Assembly: GCA_016213865.1 (NCBI GenBank)
Contig: JACQZL010000324.1
Coordinates: forward strand, 1-6,730
Length of the DNA: 6,730 nt
From: Candidatus Rifleibacteriota bacterium
GTDB taxonomy: Bacteria > UBP17 > UBA6191 > JACPRK01
Reading direction: 5' to 3'
Both the position numbers and the translations under genes were made by a program. Shown here in pieces: positions 1 through 5,522 of the stretch; the first letter of the stretch is position 1, and every line of letters starts with the position of its first letter. The notes under the pieces are model-generated. The model was not told the origin of the DNA, did not search any database, and saw nothing but the letters and a program-made list of their open reading frames with translations.

Positions 1-342
1 AATGCGGGGGGCTGCATGAGTGGGTGCGTGGCCCAAGGAGTTGTAGCGCGGGCCCTTGTGGCCCGCTATCGCCGAGTCGCCGCTCCACAAGCGGGGGACA
101 AGCCCCCGCGCTACTCGACTCTGGAGGCCAGTTGTGGATGTTAACCCACGAACCGCGAGTGCACCCGGAAGCCGGGGGCAGGAGTCAGAAACAGGCCAAG
201 GTCTGCCTCGACAAGTCGACTGGTGGAAAGGCGTCCAAGGTGGAGGCCGGTGGCCCGCCTGCGCTCGGCAACGCCGGCCCCACTACTCAGGGTATCGAGC
301 GACTCACTGGGCGCCCGCAACTCCGGGTGTCGATCGGTGCCG
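1..342. other. Non-coding region downstream of the kinase gene
   Basis: This stretch lies 3' of the minus-strand kinase gene. Short open frames cross it, but none shows a recognisable domain, a good ribosome binding site or a conserved-looking protein, so I call no gene. It holds the two-hairpin inverted repeat at 43-114 and a small stem (CCCGG/CCGGG, loop AAG, 164-176). I see no T-rich intrinsic terminator for the operon on the minus strand. Confidence 0.5.
43..114. repeat. Imperfect inverted repeat made of two hairpins
   Basis: The left arm 43-66 and right arm 91-114 are imperfect inverted copies of each other (outer GTAGCGC/GCGCTAC). Each arm also folds on itself: GCGGGCC-CTTGT-GGCCCGC at 48-66 and GCGGGGG-ACAAG-CCCCCGC at 91-109. 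The arms differ at four bases, and these form two base pairs in each internal stem, so pairing is kept by compensatory change. The loops CTTGT and ACAAG are exact complements. This looks like a dispersed palindromic element (REP-like) or an extragenic structured element. Resemblance to palindromes in planctomycete genomes is from memory and was not checked. Confidence 0.65.
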
Positions 343-2076
343 TCATTTGGGTTCTGACTGGGCGTCGGAAACCGGCTGCAGCGCCGGCGGCGGAGGCGGC
401 TCCGGCGTTTCGGGCGGATGGGGCTCGCGGGTGAGGAGCAGGCGGAACGTCGTTCCCTTGTCAGGCGAGGACTCGACGTCCATCTTGTAGCCGTGGCGGC
501 GCATCACGCCGTAGACCACGGCCAGGCCAAGGCCCACGCCCCCTTCGCGACCCTTGGTGGAGAAGAACGGTTCGAAGACCTGGTCCATCAGTTCGGTCGG
601 GATCCCGGTGCCGGTGTCCCGGAGCTCGATCTCGACATCGTCACCGACGGGTCGCAACTTGACGCTCAGGAGGCCATTGGGCACTCCGTTCAGGGCCTCG
701 ACCGAGTTGATGAGCAGCGCAACCAGCGCCTGCTGGATCTGCCCGGCGTCGCAGACCAGTTCGTCGTTGCCCTCGAGCAATTGGGTCTCGAGCTTGATGT
801 CCGCCAACTGCAGGTGGTGCCGGATGAGCATCAGGCTGCGCTCGACGAGCTCGTTGATACTGGCGGGAGCCCGCGGCACGTTGGACTGGCGCGCGAAGGT
901 GAGGAGGTTGCGCACGATGTTCCCGCAGCGGATCGACTCGTTCTGGATGAGCTGGACGTAACGTTCCAGTTCCTCTCGAGAGGCCTGGGGCAGGGTCTCG
1001 TCGTGGAGCTGGCGGCCGATGAGCTTGGCATAGTTCAGGATGCCGGCCAGCGGGTTGTTCAATTCGTGGGCCACCGTGGCCGAGAGCTTCCCGAGCGACG
1101 CCATCTTCTCCATGTGCGCCACGTGCCGTTGGACCTGGCTCAGCTCCTCGGTCTTCTGGACCACGCGGGCCTCGAGCTGGCTGGACCAGTCGGTCAGCTC
1201 GGCCCGGGCGACCTGCAGGTCCTCGGTCATGCGGTTGAAGGCCTCGGCCAGATACCCCAGCTCGTCGTCGGTGTGGATCTCGATGCGGGTGCTGAAGTCG
1301 CCGGCGGCTACCTGCCGGGTCCCCTCGTGCAGGCGGTCCACGGGCTTGTGAATGACTCGATGGATGAATATAGTCGTACCCAGGTTGACGATGAGGAGCA
1401 TGGCCAGCGTCGCCCAGACGAGCTGGCGTTTGGTGGACGAGACGGCCTGATCGACGAAGTCCATCGACATCTGGACGTCGAGGACTCCCAAGATCTTCTG
1501 CTCGGGCGGGTGCGCGTGACACGCTGCCGTGGCGCAGCCCGGTTCGTTGCGGATCGGGTTGATGAGGCCCAGGATCTTCTGGCCGCTGTCGAGCTCGAAC
1601 TGGCGGGAGCGGCGGGTCGGCTCGGTCGAGGGCACGGCCAGGCCGGCGGCGTGGCAATTGACGCACGCTTCAGCCTGCTGGTTGACCTTGTTGCCGATCT
1701 CCTTGGAGTTGGCCGAGAAGATGATGGTCCCCTGCTTGTCGTAGACGCGGATGCCGGCGACCCCCGGGCTGATGGCTAGCTGGCGGATGGTCTGATGGAT
1801 GTCCTCCTTGCGGTTGAGCAGCATGCCGTAGTGGGTGGCTCGCTTGATCAACTCGCTGGTGTTCAGGGCGCTCGTCTCGGCCAGGCCGGTCAGTTGGTTC
1901 CGGGTCGTCTGGAAGTTGACCAGGGCGTAAACGGCGGTCACAGCCCCTATCGTGGAGAGCAAGTAGAGCAGCAGCCGGAAAGTGACCGAGCGGAGAAAGC
2001 GGCCCAGGCCGACGTGGACGGGCAGCGGGCTCCGGTCATGGGTCTTGTCTCCGGCCTTGTGCGTCTTGGTTTCCAT
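343..2076 (-). CDS. Membrane sensor histidine kinase with diheme-like periplasmic domain
   Basis: This is a 577-residue sensor kinase. It has a first membrane helix near residues 33-53, a periplasmic domain of about 165 residues, and a second helix near 219-238. A HAMP linker (about 239-291), a coiled coil, a HisKA domain with phospho-acceptor H337 (AHELNNP) and a HATPase domain follow. The ATPase shows N box N457, G1 DTGTGIP 487-493, F box FEPFFSTK 501-508 and G2 GVGLGL 513-518, so it looks catalytically complete. The periplasmic domain carries CVNCH (C138, C141, H142) and CATAACH (C181, C186, H187), i.e. CxxCH and Cx4CH motifs typical of covalent heme c. Redox, gas or ligand sensing is therefore inferred. 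The ATG at 2076 was chosen because the kinase homology begins here and AGGAG lies 8 bases upstream. The frame is open to 2472, but that stretch overlaps the protease gene. A proline-rich tail (551-577) ends the protein. The likely partner is the NtrC-type regulator two genes upstream. Confidence 0.93.
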   Translation of the reverse strand: METKTHKAGDKTHDRSPLPVHVGLGRFLRSVTFRLLLYLLSTIGAVTAVYALVNFQTTRNQLTGLAETSALNTSELIKRATHYGMLLNRKEDIHQTIRQLAISPGVAGIRVYDKQGTIIFSANSKEIGNKVNQQAEACVNCHAAGLAVPSTEPTRRSRQFELDSGQKILGLINPIRNEPGCATAACHAHPPEQKILGVLDVQMSMDFVDQAVSSTKRQLVWATLAMLLIVNLGTTIFIHRVIHKPVDRLHEGTRQVAAGDFSTRIEIHTDDELGYLAEAFNRMTEDLQVARAELTDWSSQLEARVVQKTEELSQVQRHVAHMEKMASLGKLSATVAHELNNPLAGILNYAKLIGRQLHDETLPQASREELERYVQLIQNESIRCGNIVRNLLTFARQSNVPRAPASINELVERSLMLIRHHLQLADIKLETQLLEGNDELVCDAGQIQQALVALLINSVEALNGVPNGLLSVKLRPVGDDVEIELRDTGTGIPTELMDQVFEPFFSTKGREGGVGLGLAVVYGVMRRHGYKMDVESSPDKGTTFRLLLTREPHPPETPEPPPPPALQPVSDAQSEPK

Positions 2077-2084
2077 GGAACCGA

Positions 2085-2089
2085 CTCCT
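2085..2089 (-). promoter_or_regulatory. Ribosome binding site of the kinase gene
   Basis: AGGAG on the minus strand lies 8 bases before the ATG at 2076, in the 22-base gap after the protease stop codon. It fixes the kinase start and argues against the longer open frame. Confidence 0.7.
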
Positions 2090-2098
2090 GTGGAGAGG

Positions 2099-2653
2099 TC
2101 ACCGCGTGGCGTGCGTCCTGGGGTCTCGAGCCTGGAAGCTGCGGCACCGGGCGTGGCACCGGCTGCAGAGACTTGCGGACTTGAGGTCGATCTCCTCGAC
2201 GTAGGTCGAACTGTGCATGACGCAGTCTGAGTGGACGCAGTGGACCAGGCCGAACGTGTGTCCGAGCTCGTGGATGGCTTCCTTTTGCAGGCGCTCGGCC
2301 AGGAGGCCTGGATCGGCAGGAAGGCCGTACATCTCGCTGCGCAGGCGGTGGGCCGAGACGATGGCGGCGCTGCCCTCGAACTGAGCCTCCCCGAAGACGT
2401 AGGTGAGCACAGGGATGAAGAGGTCGATGCCGCAGACTCCGAGGACTCGGGTCCCGGGGGGAGCGGGCTCACGCAGAAGAAGGGCCAGGAGCGCCCGGGA
2501 GTTGTACTGGCCCCGGGCAGGTTCGAGGGTCGCCTCCGGATCGAAGCCGGGCAGGTGCTGGCGGGTGGGGATGCCGAACGCTCTTTCCAGAACCTGACGC
2601 AGGGTGGGCAGGAGATGATCGAGTCCCGCGAGGTAAATCGGAACCAACGTCAC
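2099..2653 (-). CDS. Archaemetzincin-like zinc metalloprotease (family M54)
   Basis: This is a 184-residue protein, about the usual size for short archaemetzincins. The C-terminal half has the family signature: HELGHTFGLVHC (H128, E129, H132, H138 and C139, with G135), then C144-V-M146, then C163-x2-C166. The three histidines would bind the catalytic zinc and E129 would be the general base. The cysteines match the second structural zinc site known in archaemetzincins, and M146 is the Met-turn methionine. The N-terminal part (LVPIYLAG, then a helix and LGVCGIDLFIP at 71-81) fits the small alpha/beta metzincin core. No signal peptide or membrane segment is visible, so it is probably cytoplasmic. 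The frame has no ATG ahead of the domain. GTG at 2653 puts the start directly before the first core strand, but no Shine-Dalgarno is evident. It starts 55 bases after the regulator stop and ends 22 bases before the kinase. The substrate is unknown. Confidence 0.88.
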   Translation of the reverse strand: MTLVPIYLAGLDHLLPTLRQVLERAFGIPTRQHLPGFDPEATLEPARGQYNSRALLALLLREPAPPGTRVLGVCGIDLFIPVLTYVFGEAQFEGSAAIVSAHRLRSEMYGLPADPGLLAERLQKEAIHELGHTFGLVHCVHSDCVMHSSTYVEEIDLKSASLCSRCHARCRSFQARDPRTHATR

Positions 2654-2708
2654 ACTGCCGGCAGGCGAGATGCGAGGGCCATCGGTGGCCTCGTCGAGCC
2701 CGCGCGTG

Positions 2709-4061
2709 TCAAGGCTCGTCGGTGGTTCCACGCAAGCGATACCTCGCGATCTTGTTGTAGAGCGTGGCGCGGTCGATCTGGAGCTTCTCCGCCGCGCGTT
2801 TGATGTTCCATCCGTTACGTTCCAGGACCGCAGCGATGTGGCGCTTCTCCATCGTCGCGAGCGAGTCGTCGTCGGGGCCGTCGGGTGCGGATGCGGAGAG
2901 GATTGGCAGATCCTGCGGAAGGATGTGGGGGGGCTTGCCGACGACCATCGCCCGTTCGATGGCATTGGCCAGCTCTCGCACGTTGCCGGGGCAGGTATGG
3001 GCCAGGAGGCGCTCCATGGCGGCGGGGCTGATGTCCGACAGGCGTTTGTCCATCTGCCGGGCGAACCTGTCCACGAAGTGGCGCGCCAGGAGTGGGATGT
3101 CGCCCTGGCGCGAGCGCAACGGCGGGATCTCGAGGCTGAAGACGTTGATGCGGTAGTAGAGGTCCTCGCGGAAGCTGCCTGCCTTGACGCTCTTTTCCAG
3201 GTCCTCGTTGGTGGCACAGATGACGCGGAAGTCGACCTTGACCGGAGTGTTGCCGCCCAGCCGGGCGAACTCCTTGGCCTCGAGCACCCTCAAGAGGTCG
3301 ATCTGCATCTTCGGGCTGATGGTCCCCACCTCGTCGAGGAAGAGGGTGCCGCCCGACGCCATCTCGAGCTTGCCCTTGCGGCGATAGAGGGCCCCCGTGA
3401 AGGCGCCCTTCTCGTGACCGAAGAGCTCGCTCTCGAGCATCGTCTCCTGGAAGGCGCCACAGTTGACGGGCACGATGGGGAAGTAGCGGCGCTGACTCTT
3501 GACGTGGATGGCACGAGCGACGAGCTCCTTGCCGGTGCCGCTCTCGCCTCGGACCAGGACGGTCGCGTCGGTCTGGGCGACGAGGCCTATCAACTCGAGT
3601 ACCTTCTGCATCCCCGGGCTCTCGCCGATGAGGACGTCGCCTCCCGACATCTCCTCGATCGTCTCGCGCAGCTTGGCGTTCTCGCGCTGCAGACGTTGCT
3701 GCTCGGTCGCGCGGCGTACGAGGTGGCTCAGTTCGTCAGGGTCAATCGGCTTGGTGACGTAGTCGAAGGCCCCCTGCTTCATCGCTCGCACGGCGGTGTC
3801 CACCGAGGCGAAAGCAGTGAGCATGATGATGGCGATCGTCGGATCGATCTGGTGGATGCGTTCCTGGAGGGCCATGCCGTCCATGCCGGGCATCTTGATG
3901 TCGAGAAATACGACATCGTACCGGCTCTTCTGGAGGCAACTGAGCGCCTCGGTGGCATTCGCCGCAGCGGCGACCTTGTGGCCGTCCTTGCGGAACCAGT
4001 TGAACAGAGAGTCGCGGACCGAGAACTCGTCGTCGACGACCAGAATGCTGACTTCGTCCAT
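2709..4061 (-). CDS. NtrC-family sigma-54-dependent response regulator
   Basis: This 450-residue regulator has the full three-domain layout. The receiver (1-120) shows D10, D11, phospho-acceptor D54, T82 and K104. A short helical linker follows. The AAA+ sigma-54 activation domain (about 142-380) has Walker A GESGTGKE 172-179, the sigma-54-contacting GAFTGA loop 219-224, Walker B GGTLFLDE 237-244, sensor I ATN 283-285, FREDLYYR with R298 and R304, and sensor II PGNVREL 358-364. The C-terminal Fis-type helix-turn-helix (about 405-443, AAEKLQIDRATLYNKI) would bind upstream activator sites. All motifs look intact, so it should be a phosphorylation-controlled activator. The kinase encoded downstream is the obvious partner, with the protease gene between them. 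The two sigma-54 promoter matches in the divergent region are likely targets, implying autoregulation. Confidence 0.96.
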   Translation of the reverse strand: MDEVSILVVDDEFSVRDSLFNWFRKDGHKVAAAANATEALSCLQKSRYDVVFLDIKMPGMDGMALQERIHQIDPTIAIIMLTAFASVDTAVRAMKQGAFDYVTKPIDPDELSHLVRRATEQQRLQRENAKLRETIEEMSGGDVLIGESPGMQKVLELIGLVAQTDATVLVRGESGTGKELVARAIHVKSQRRYFPIVPVNCGAFQETMLESELFGHEKGAFTGALYRRKGKLEMASGGTLFLDEVGTISPKMQIDLLRVLEAKEFARLGGNTPVKVDFRVICATNEDLEKSVKAGSFREDLYYRINVFSLEIPPLRSRQGDIPLLARHFVDRFARQMDKRLSDISPAAMERLLAHTCPGNVRELANAIERAMVVGKPPHILPQDLPILSASAPDGPDDDSLATMEKRHIAAVLERNGWNIKRAAEKLQIDRATLYNKIARYRLRGTTDEP

Positions 4062-4175
4062 GATGCGCGGAGAGGCCCGTCCCCTCGGGGCGGCCCGGGA
4101 TGGGACCGACCCGAAGCGGGCGTCCGCAGTATAACAGGCCGGTCGCGCGCCGCGATGAAGCTCGGAGGCAGTGGC
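4062..4175. other. Gap between H-like gene and regulator gene
   Basis: These 114 bases separate the first two genes of the minus-strand cluster. They hold the possible extended -10 element (4128-4136) and GC-rich inverted repeats: GTCCC 4079-4083 with GGGAC 4102-4106, and CCCG-AAG-CGGG 4110-4120. The repeats could fold in the transcript and modulate read-through, but no T-run follows them on either strand. Confidence 0.35.
4128..4136 (-). promoter_or_regulatory. Possible extended -10 promoter for the regulator gene
   Basis: On the minus strand the sequence reads TGT-TATACT, matching the extended -10 consensus TGn-TATAAT at all but one fixed base. No convincing -35 lies 17 bases upstream. A transcript would start near 4121 and give a leader of about 60 bases. 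It could supply basal regulator, protease and kinase independently of sigma-54. It is only a motif match. Confidence 0.35.
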
Positions 4176-4925
4176 TCAGAGCAACAAGTCCTGGACGAGG
4201 CTGAGGTAGCGCTGGGCGCCCAGCATCTGGGGCAGCGCGGTGAAGCGCTCGCCGCCGTCGGCCAGGGTCGGGCCCACCTCGTCCGCGTCGGTCAGGAGGT
4301 GCATCGCGACCTGACGGCGGAACCGCTGCAGGTCGTGCCGGACCCGATCCCGCGCGACGTCGACCGGCACTAGGGCCGCGAAAGGGTCGGCGCCCTCGAC
4401 CGAGGAGCAGTCCAGCTCGGCCAGCCACCCCTCGTCGTAGGGCGAGCTGAGAAGGAGACCAGGGTCCCTGGCGAGCGCCGGATTGCCGCAACGCACCTGG
4501 CCCGGGCAGGGGGTGCGGATCATGAGGTTGCCCAGCGGGGTGTCGAGCACACAGAGCCAGTCGCCGCAAGCGACCGTCTGGCCGCACTGGGGGCCGAAGA
4601 CCGCCCGGAGGGCGTCGATGAGGTAGCCCGCGAGGGAATCGATGCCGACCCTCACGACGTGGTCGCCCGCGGGCACGACCCACGTGTGGCCGTCGCCGTA
4701 GCGACGGTCCTCTCGCAGGATCCACGGGGTGACGCGACTGCCGCTCACGATCTCGACCGGGAGGTGGTGTCGTGATTCTCCACAGAGGGCAGCATCAAGA
4801 GGGCATCGCTCGCAATCGAACCCTCGGTCGCAGAGCTTGTAGGTAAGGACTCCGGCGCTGACCCAGACGCAGGGCTGAGCGTCATCGGGCAGCAAGTGCC
4901 ACTTAGGATGCTTCGATGAGACCAC
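4176..4925 (-). CDS. Cysteine-rich GcvH-like protein lacking the lipoyl lysine
   Basis: This is a 249-residue soluble protein. The N-terminal module has clustered cysteines C19, C32, C38, C41 and C48 (YKLCDRGFDCERC at 29-41), which could bind zinc or an Fe-S cluster. A degenerate biotinyl/lipoyl domain of the glycine cleavage H-protein type follows at about 80-171. It has HTWV 80-83, RVGID 92-96, TPCPG 138-142 and SPYDEGW 161-167, equivalent to the PYGEGW region of GcvH. At the position of the GcvH lipoyl-lysine, eight residues before the conserved proline P139, there is L131, so lipoylation is unlikely. The C-terminal 75 residues carry an LADGG motif (221-225) shared with the divergent paralogue. 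I chose GTG at 4925 because AAAGGGGA lies 5 bases upstream; the frame extends to a TTG at 4964 without such a site. It heads the minus-strand cluster and has a sigma-54 promoter match upstream. Its function is unknown, and a role in glycine cleavage is not supported. Confidence 0.82.
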   Translation of the reverse strand: MVSSKHPKWHLLPDDAQPCVWVSAGVLTYKLCDRGFDCERCPLDAALCGESRHHLPVEIVSGSRVTPWILREDRRYGDGHTWVVPAGDHVVRVGIDSLAGYLIDALRAVFGPQCGQTVACGDWLCVLDTPLGNLMIRTPCPGQVRCGNPALARDPGLLLSSPYDEGWLAELDCSSVEGADPFAALVPVDVARDRVRHDLQRFRRQVAMHLLTDADEVGPTLADGGERFTALPQMLGAQRYLSLVQDLLL

Positions 4926-4930
4926 GGAGT

Positions 4931-4938
4931 TCCCCTTT
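4931..4938 (-). promoter_or_regulatory. Ribosome binding site deciding the GTG start
   Basis: AAAGGGGA on the minus strand is 5 bases before the GTG at 4925. It decides against the in-frame TTG at 4964, which would add 13 residues without family resemblance. Confidence 0.6.
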
Positions 4939-5047
4939 CGCAGGTTCGATGCTCGCCAGGCCAACGACCCGGCCCGCGAAAGCCGGCCCTCGGGTTCGAT
5001 TCGAGGAGGACACCGGCGGGATGGAAAACAGGGATAACCTGCAGATA

Positions 5048-5064
5048 CCGCAATCTTGGCGCCA
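5048..5064 (-). promoter_or_regulatory. Predicted sigma-54 promoter of the minus-strand cluster
   Basis: On the minus strand the sequence is TGGCGCC-AAGA-TTGCG, against the consensus TGGCACG-N4-TTGCW. The -24 GG (5063-5062) and -12 GC (5051-5050) have the exact 10-base separation, and 9 of 12 fixed positions match. Transcription would begin near 5038, leaving a leader of about 113 bases before the GTG at 4925. The -24 box overlaps the palindrome TTGGCGCCAA (5056-5065). An intact sigma-54 activator encoded in the same cluster supports the call. Confidence 0.55.
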
Positions 5065-5089
5065 ACCCGTCACGCGCCACGAGCGGAGG

Positions 5090-5106
5090 TGGCGAGACGC
5101 TCGCCA
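5090..5106. promoter_or_regulatory. 17-base palindrome, candidate activator binding site
   Basis: TGGCGAG-ACG-CTCGCCA is a perfect inverted repeat with 7-base arms. It is centred about 60 bases upstream of the predicted start from the minus-strand sigma-54 promoter. NtrC-type activators bind dyad sites of this size. The same TGGCG/CGCCA half-sites recur at 5321-5339. Assignment to the regulator is inference. Confidence 0.4.
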
Positions 5107-5209
5107 GCCCCGGTCCTTCGCTCCGCCCTATCGGGAGAGCCGCGGTCCGGGAGCTTGCGTCCGCGGGCCAAATGCAGGGCCACTGAATGAGTAGGGCTTC
5201 ATTTCCCTG

Positions 5210-5226
5210 CTGGAGCTTCGCTCCAG
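5210..5226. repeat. Hairpin CTGGAG-CTTCG-CTCCAG
   Basis: This is a perfect 6-base stem with a CTTCG loop, 6 bases from a second, stronger hairpin at 5233-5255. The pair lies between the two divergent promoters, not at a gene end. It looks more like a dispersed palindromic unit than a transcription terminator, and no T-run follows on either side. Confidence 0.5.
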
Positions 5227-5232
5227 AACTCA

Positions 5233-5255
5233 CCAGGGGCGAGGCTCGCCCCTGG
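5233..5255. repeat. Strong GC-rich hairpin with 10-base stem
   Basis: CCAGGGGCGA pairs perfectly with TCGCCCCTGG around a GGC loop. It follows the hairpin at 5210-5226 after AACTCA. A cruciform or tandem REP-like unit is the likeliest reading. As it sits in the control region it might also insulate the two promoters or bind a nucleoid protein (inference). Confidence 0.55.
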
Positions 5256-5320
5256 ACCCCAAGGTGCCGGTTGAATGCCGAGAATCACGACAGCCATGCC
5301 GAGTAATACGACATTCACCG

Positions 5321-5339
5321 TGGCGTTTTCTCGACGCCA
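5321..5339. promoter_or_regulatory. Inverted repeat TGGCGT-N7-ACGCCA, candidate activator site
   Basis: Arms of 6 bases are separated by 7 bases. The centre is about 150 bases upstream of the predicted start from the plus-strand sigma-54 promoter, a usual distance for enhancer-type sites. The half-site TGGCG is shared with 5090-5106, but the spacing differs by 2 bases, so the two may not bind the same dimer equally. Confidence 0.33.
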
Positions 5340-5454
5340 GAGACAGGATACCTCGCCCGTCCCGCAAACCCGACGTCCGTGGGCCCTCATTCGATGCGGG
5401 CTTTCAGCACGACGGGCCTTGCCGGCCGCCGTCCCTCCTGTTAACTTCTTCCTT

Positions 5455-5471
5455 TGGCGTGGTCCTTGCTT
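5455..5471 (+). promoter_or_regulatory. Predicted sigma-54 promoter of the membrane H-like gene
   Basis: TGGCGTG-GTCC-TTGCT matches the consensus TGGCACG-N4-TTGCW at 10 of 12 fixed positions. The -24 GG (5456-5457) and -12 GC (5468-5469) are exactly spaced. The start would be near 5481, giving a leader of about 42 bases to the ATG at 5523. It is the better of the two sigma-54 matches in this region. Confidence 0.65.
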
Positions 5472-5512
5472 CGACGCTTGCGGTAACTTGACCAAGCGTT
5501 AGCCGGCTCGAC

Positions 5513-5517
5513 GGAGG
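5513..5517 (+). promoter_or_regulatory. Ribosome binding site of the membrane H-like gene
   Basis: GGAGG lies 5 bases before the ATG at 5523 and supports that start. Confidence 0.65.
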
Positions 5518-5522
5518 CCGCC

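Larger units (their letters stand above)
4926..5522. other. Divergent intergenic control region
   Basis: These 597 bases separate the two divergent H-protein-like genes. Open frames here overlap each other on both strands and show no domains, so I call no gene. Contents by position: leader of the minus cluster with ATCGAACC twice on the minus strand (4943-4950 and 4993-5000); sigma-54 match for the minus cluster (5048-5064); palindrome 5090-5106; two CCGCGG sites (5140-5145, 5161-5166); tandem hairpins 5210-5255; inverted repeat 5321-5339; and sigma-54 match for the plus gene (5455-5471). Confidence 0.6.

Noticed and set aside
2077..2472. N-terminal extension of the kinase to the upstream end of its open frame
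   Set aside because: It overlaps the protease gene, is low-complexity Ser/Thr/Arg sequence typical of a GC-rich shadow frame, and the ATG at 2076 has a proper AGGAG.
2654..3217. Protease as a 372-residue protein with a long N-terminal domain
   Set aside because: The extra part is antisense-like, Arg/Ser-rich shadow of the regulator gene with no domain; homology begins at the GTG at 2653.
418..4373. Long plus-strand open frames opposite the kinase and regulator genes (453 and 567 residues)
   Set aside because: They mirror clearly conserved minus-strand genes; their length comes from GC-rich codon bias and they show no domains.
4176..4925. Genuine glycine cleavage H protein
   Set aside because: The lipoyl-lysine position is Leu, a cysteine module is added, and no glycine cleavage T or P genes are nearby.
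4985..5008. tRNA T-arm-like GGTTCGATTC
   Set aside because: The T-stem does not pair beyond one base and no acceptor, D or anticodon arms surround it.
5271..5309. Sigma-70 promoter TTGAAT ... TAATAC
   Set aside because: The spacer is 27 bases, far too long.
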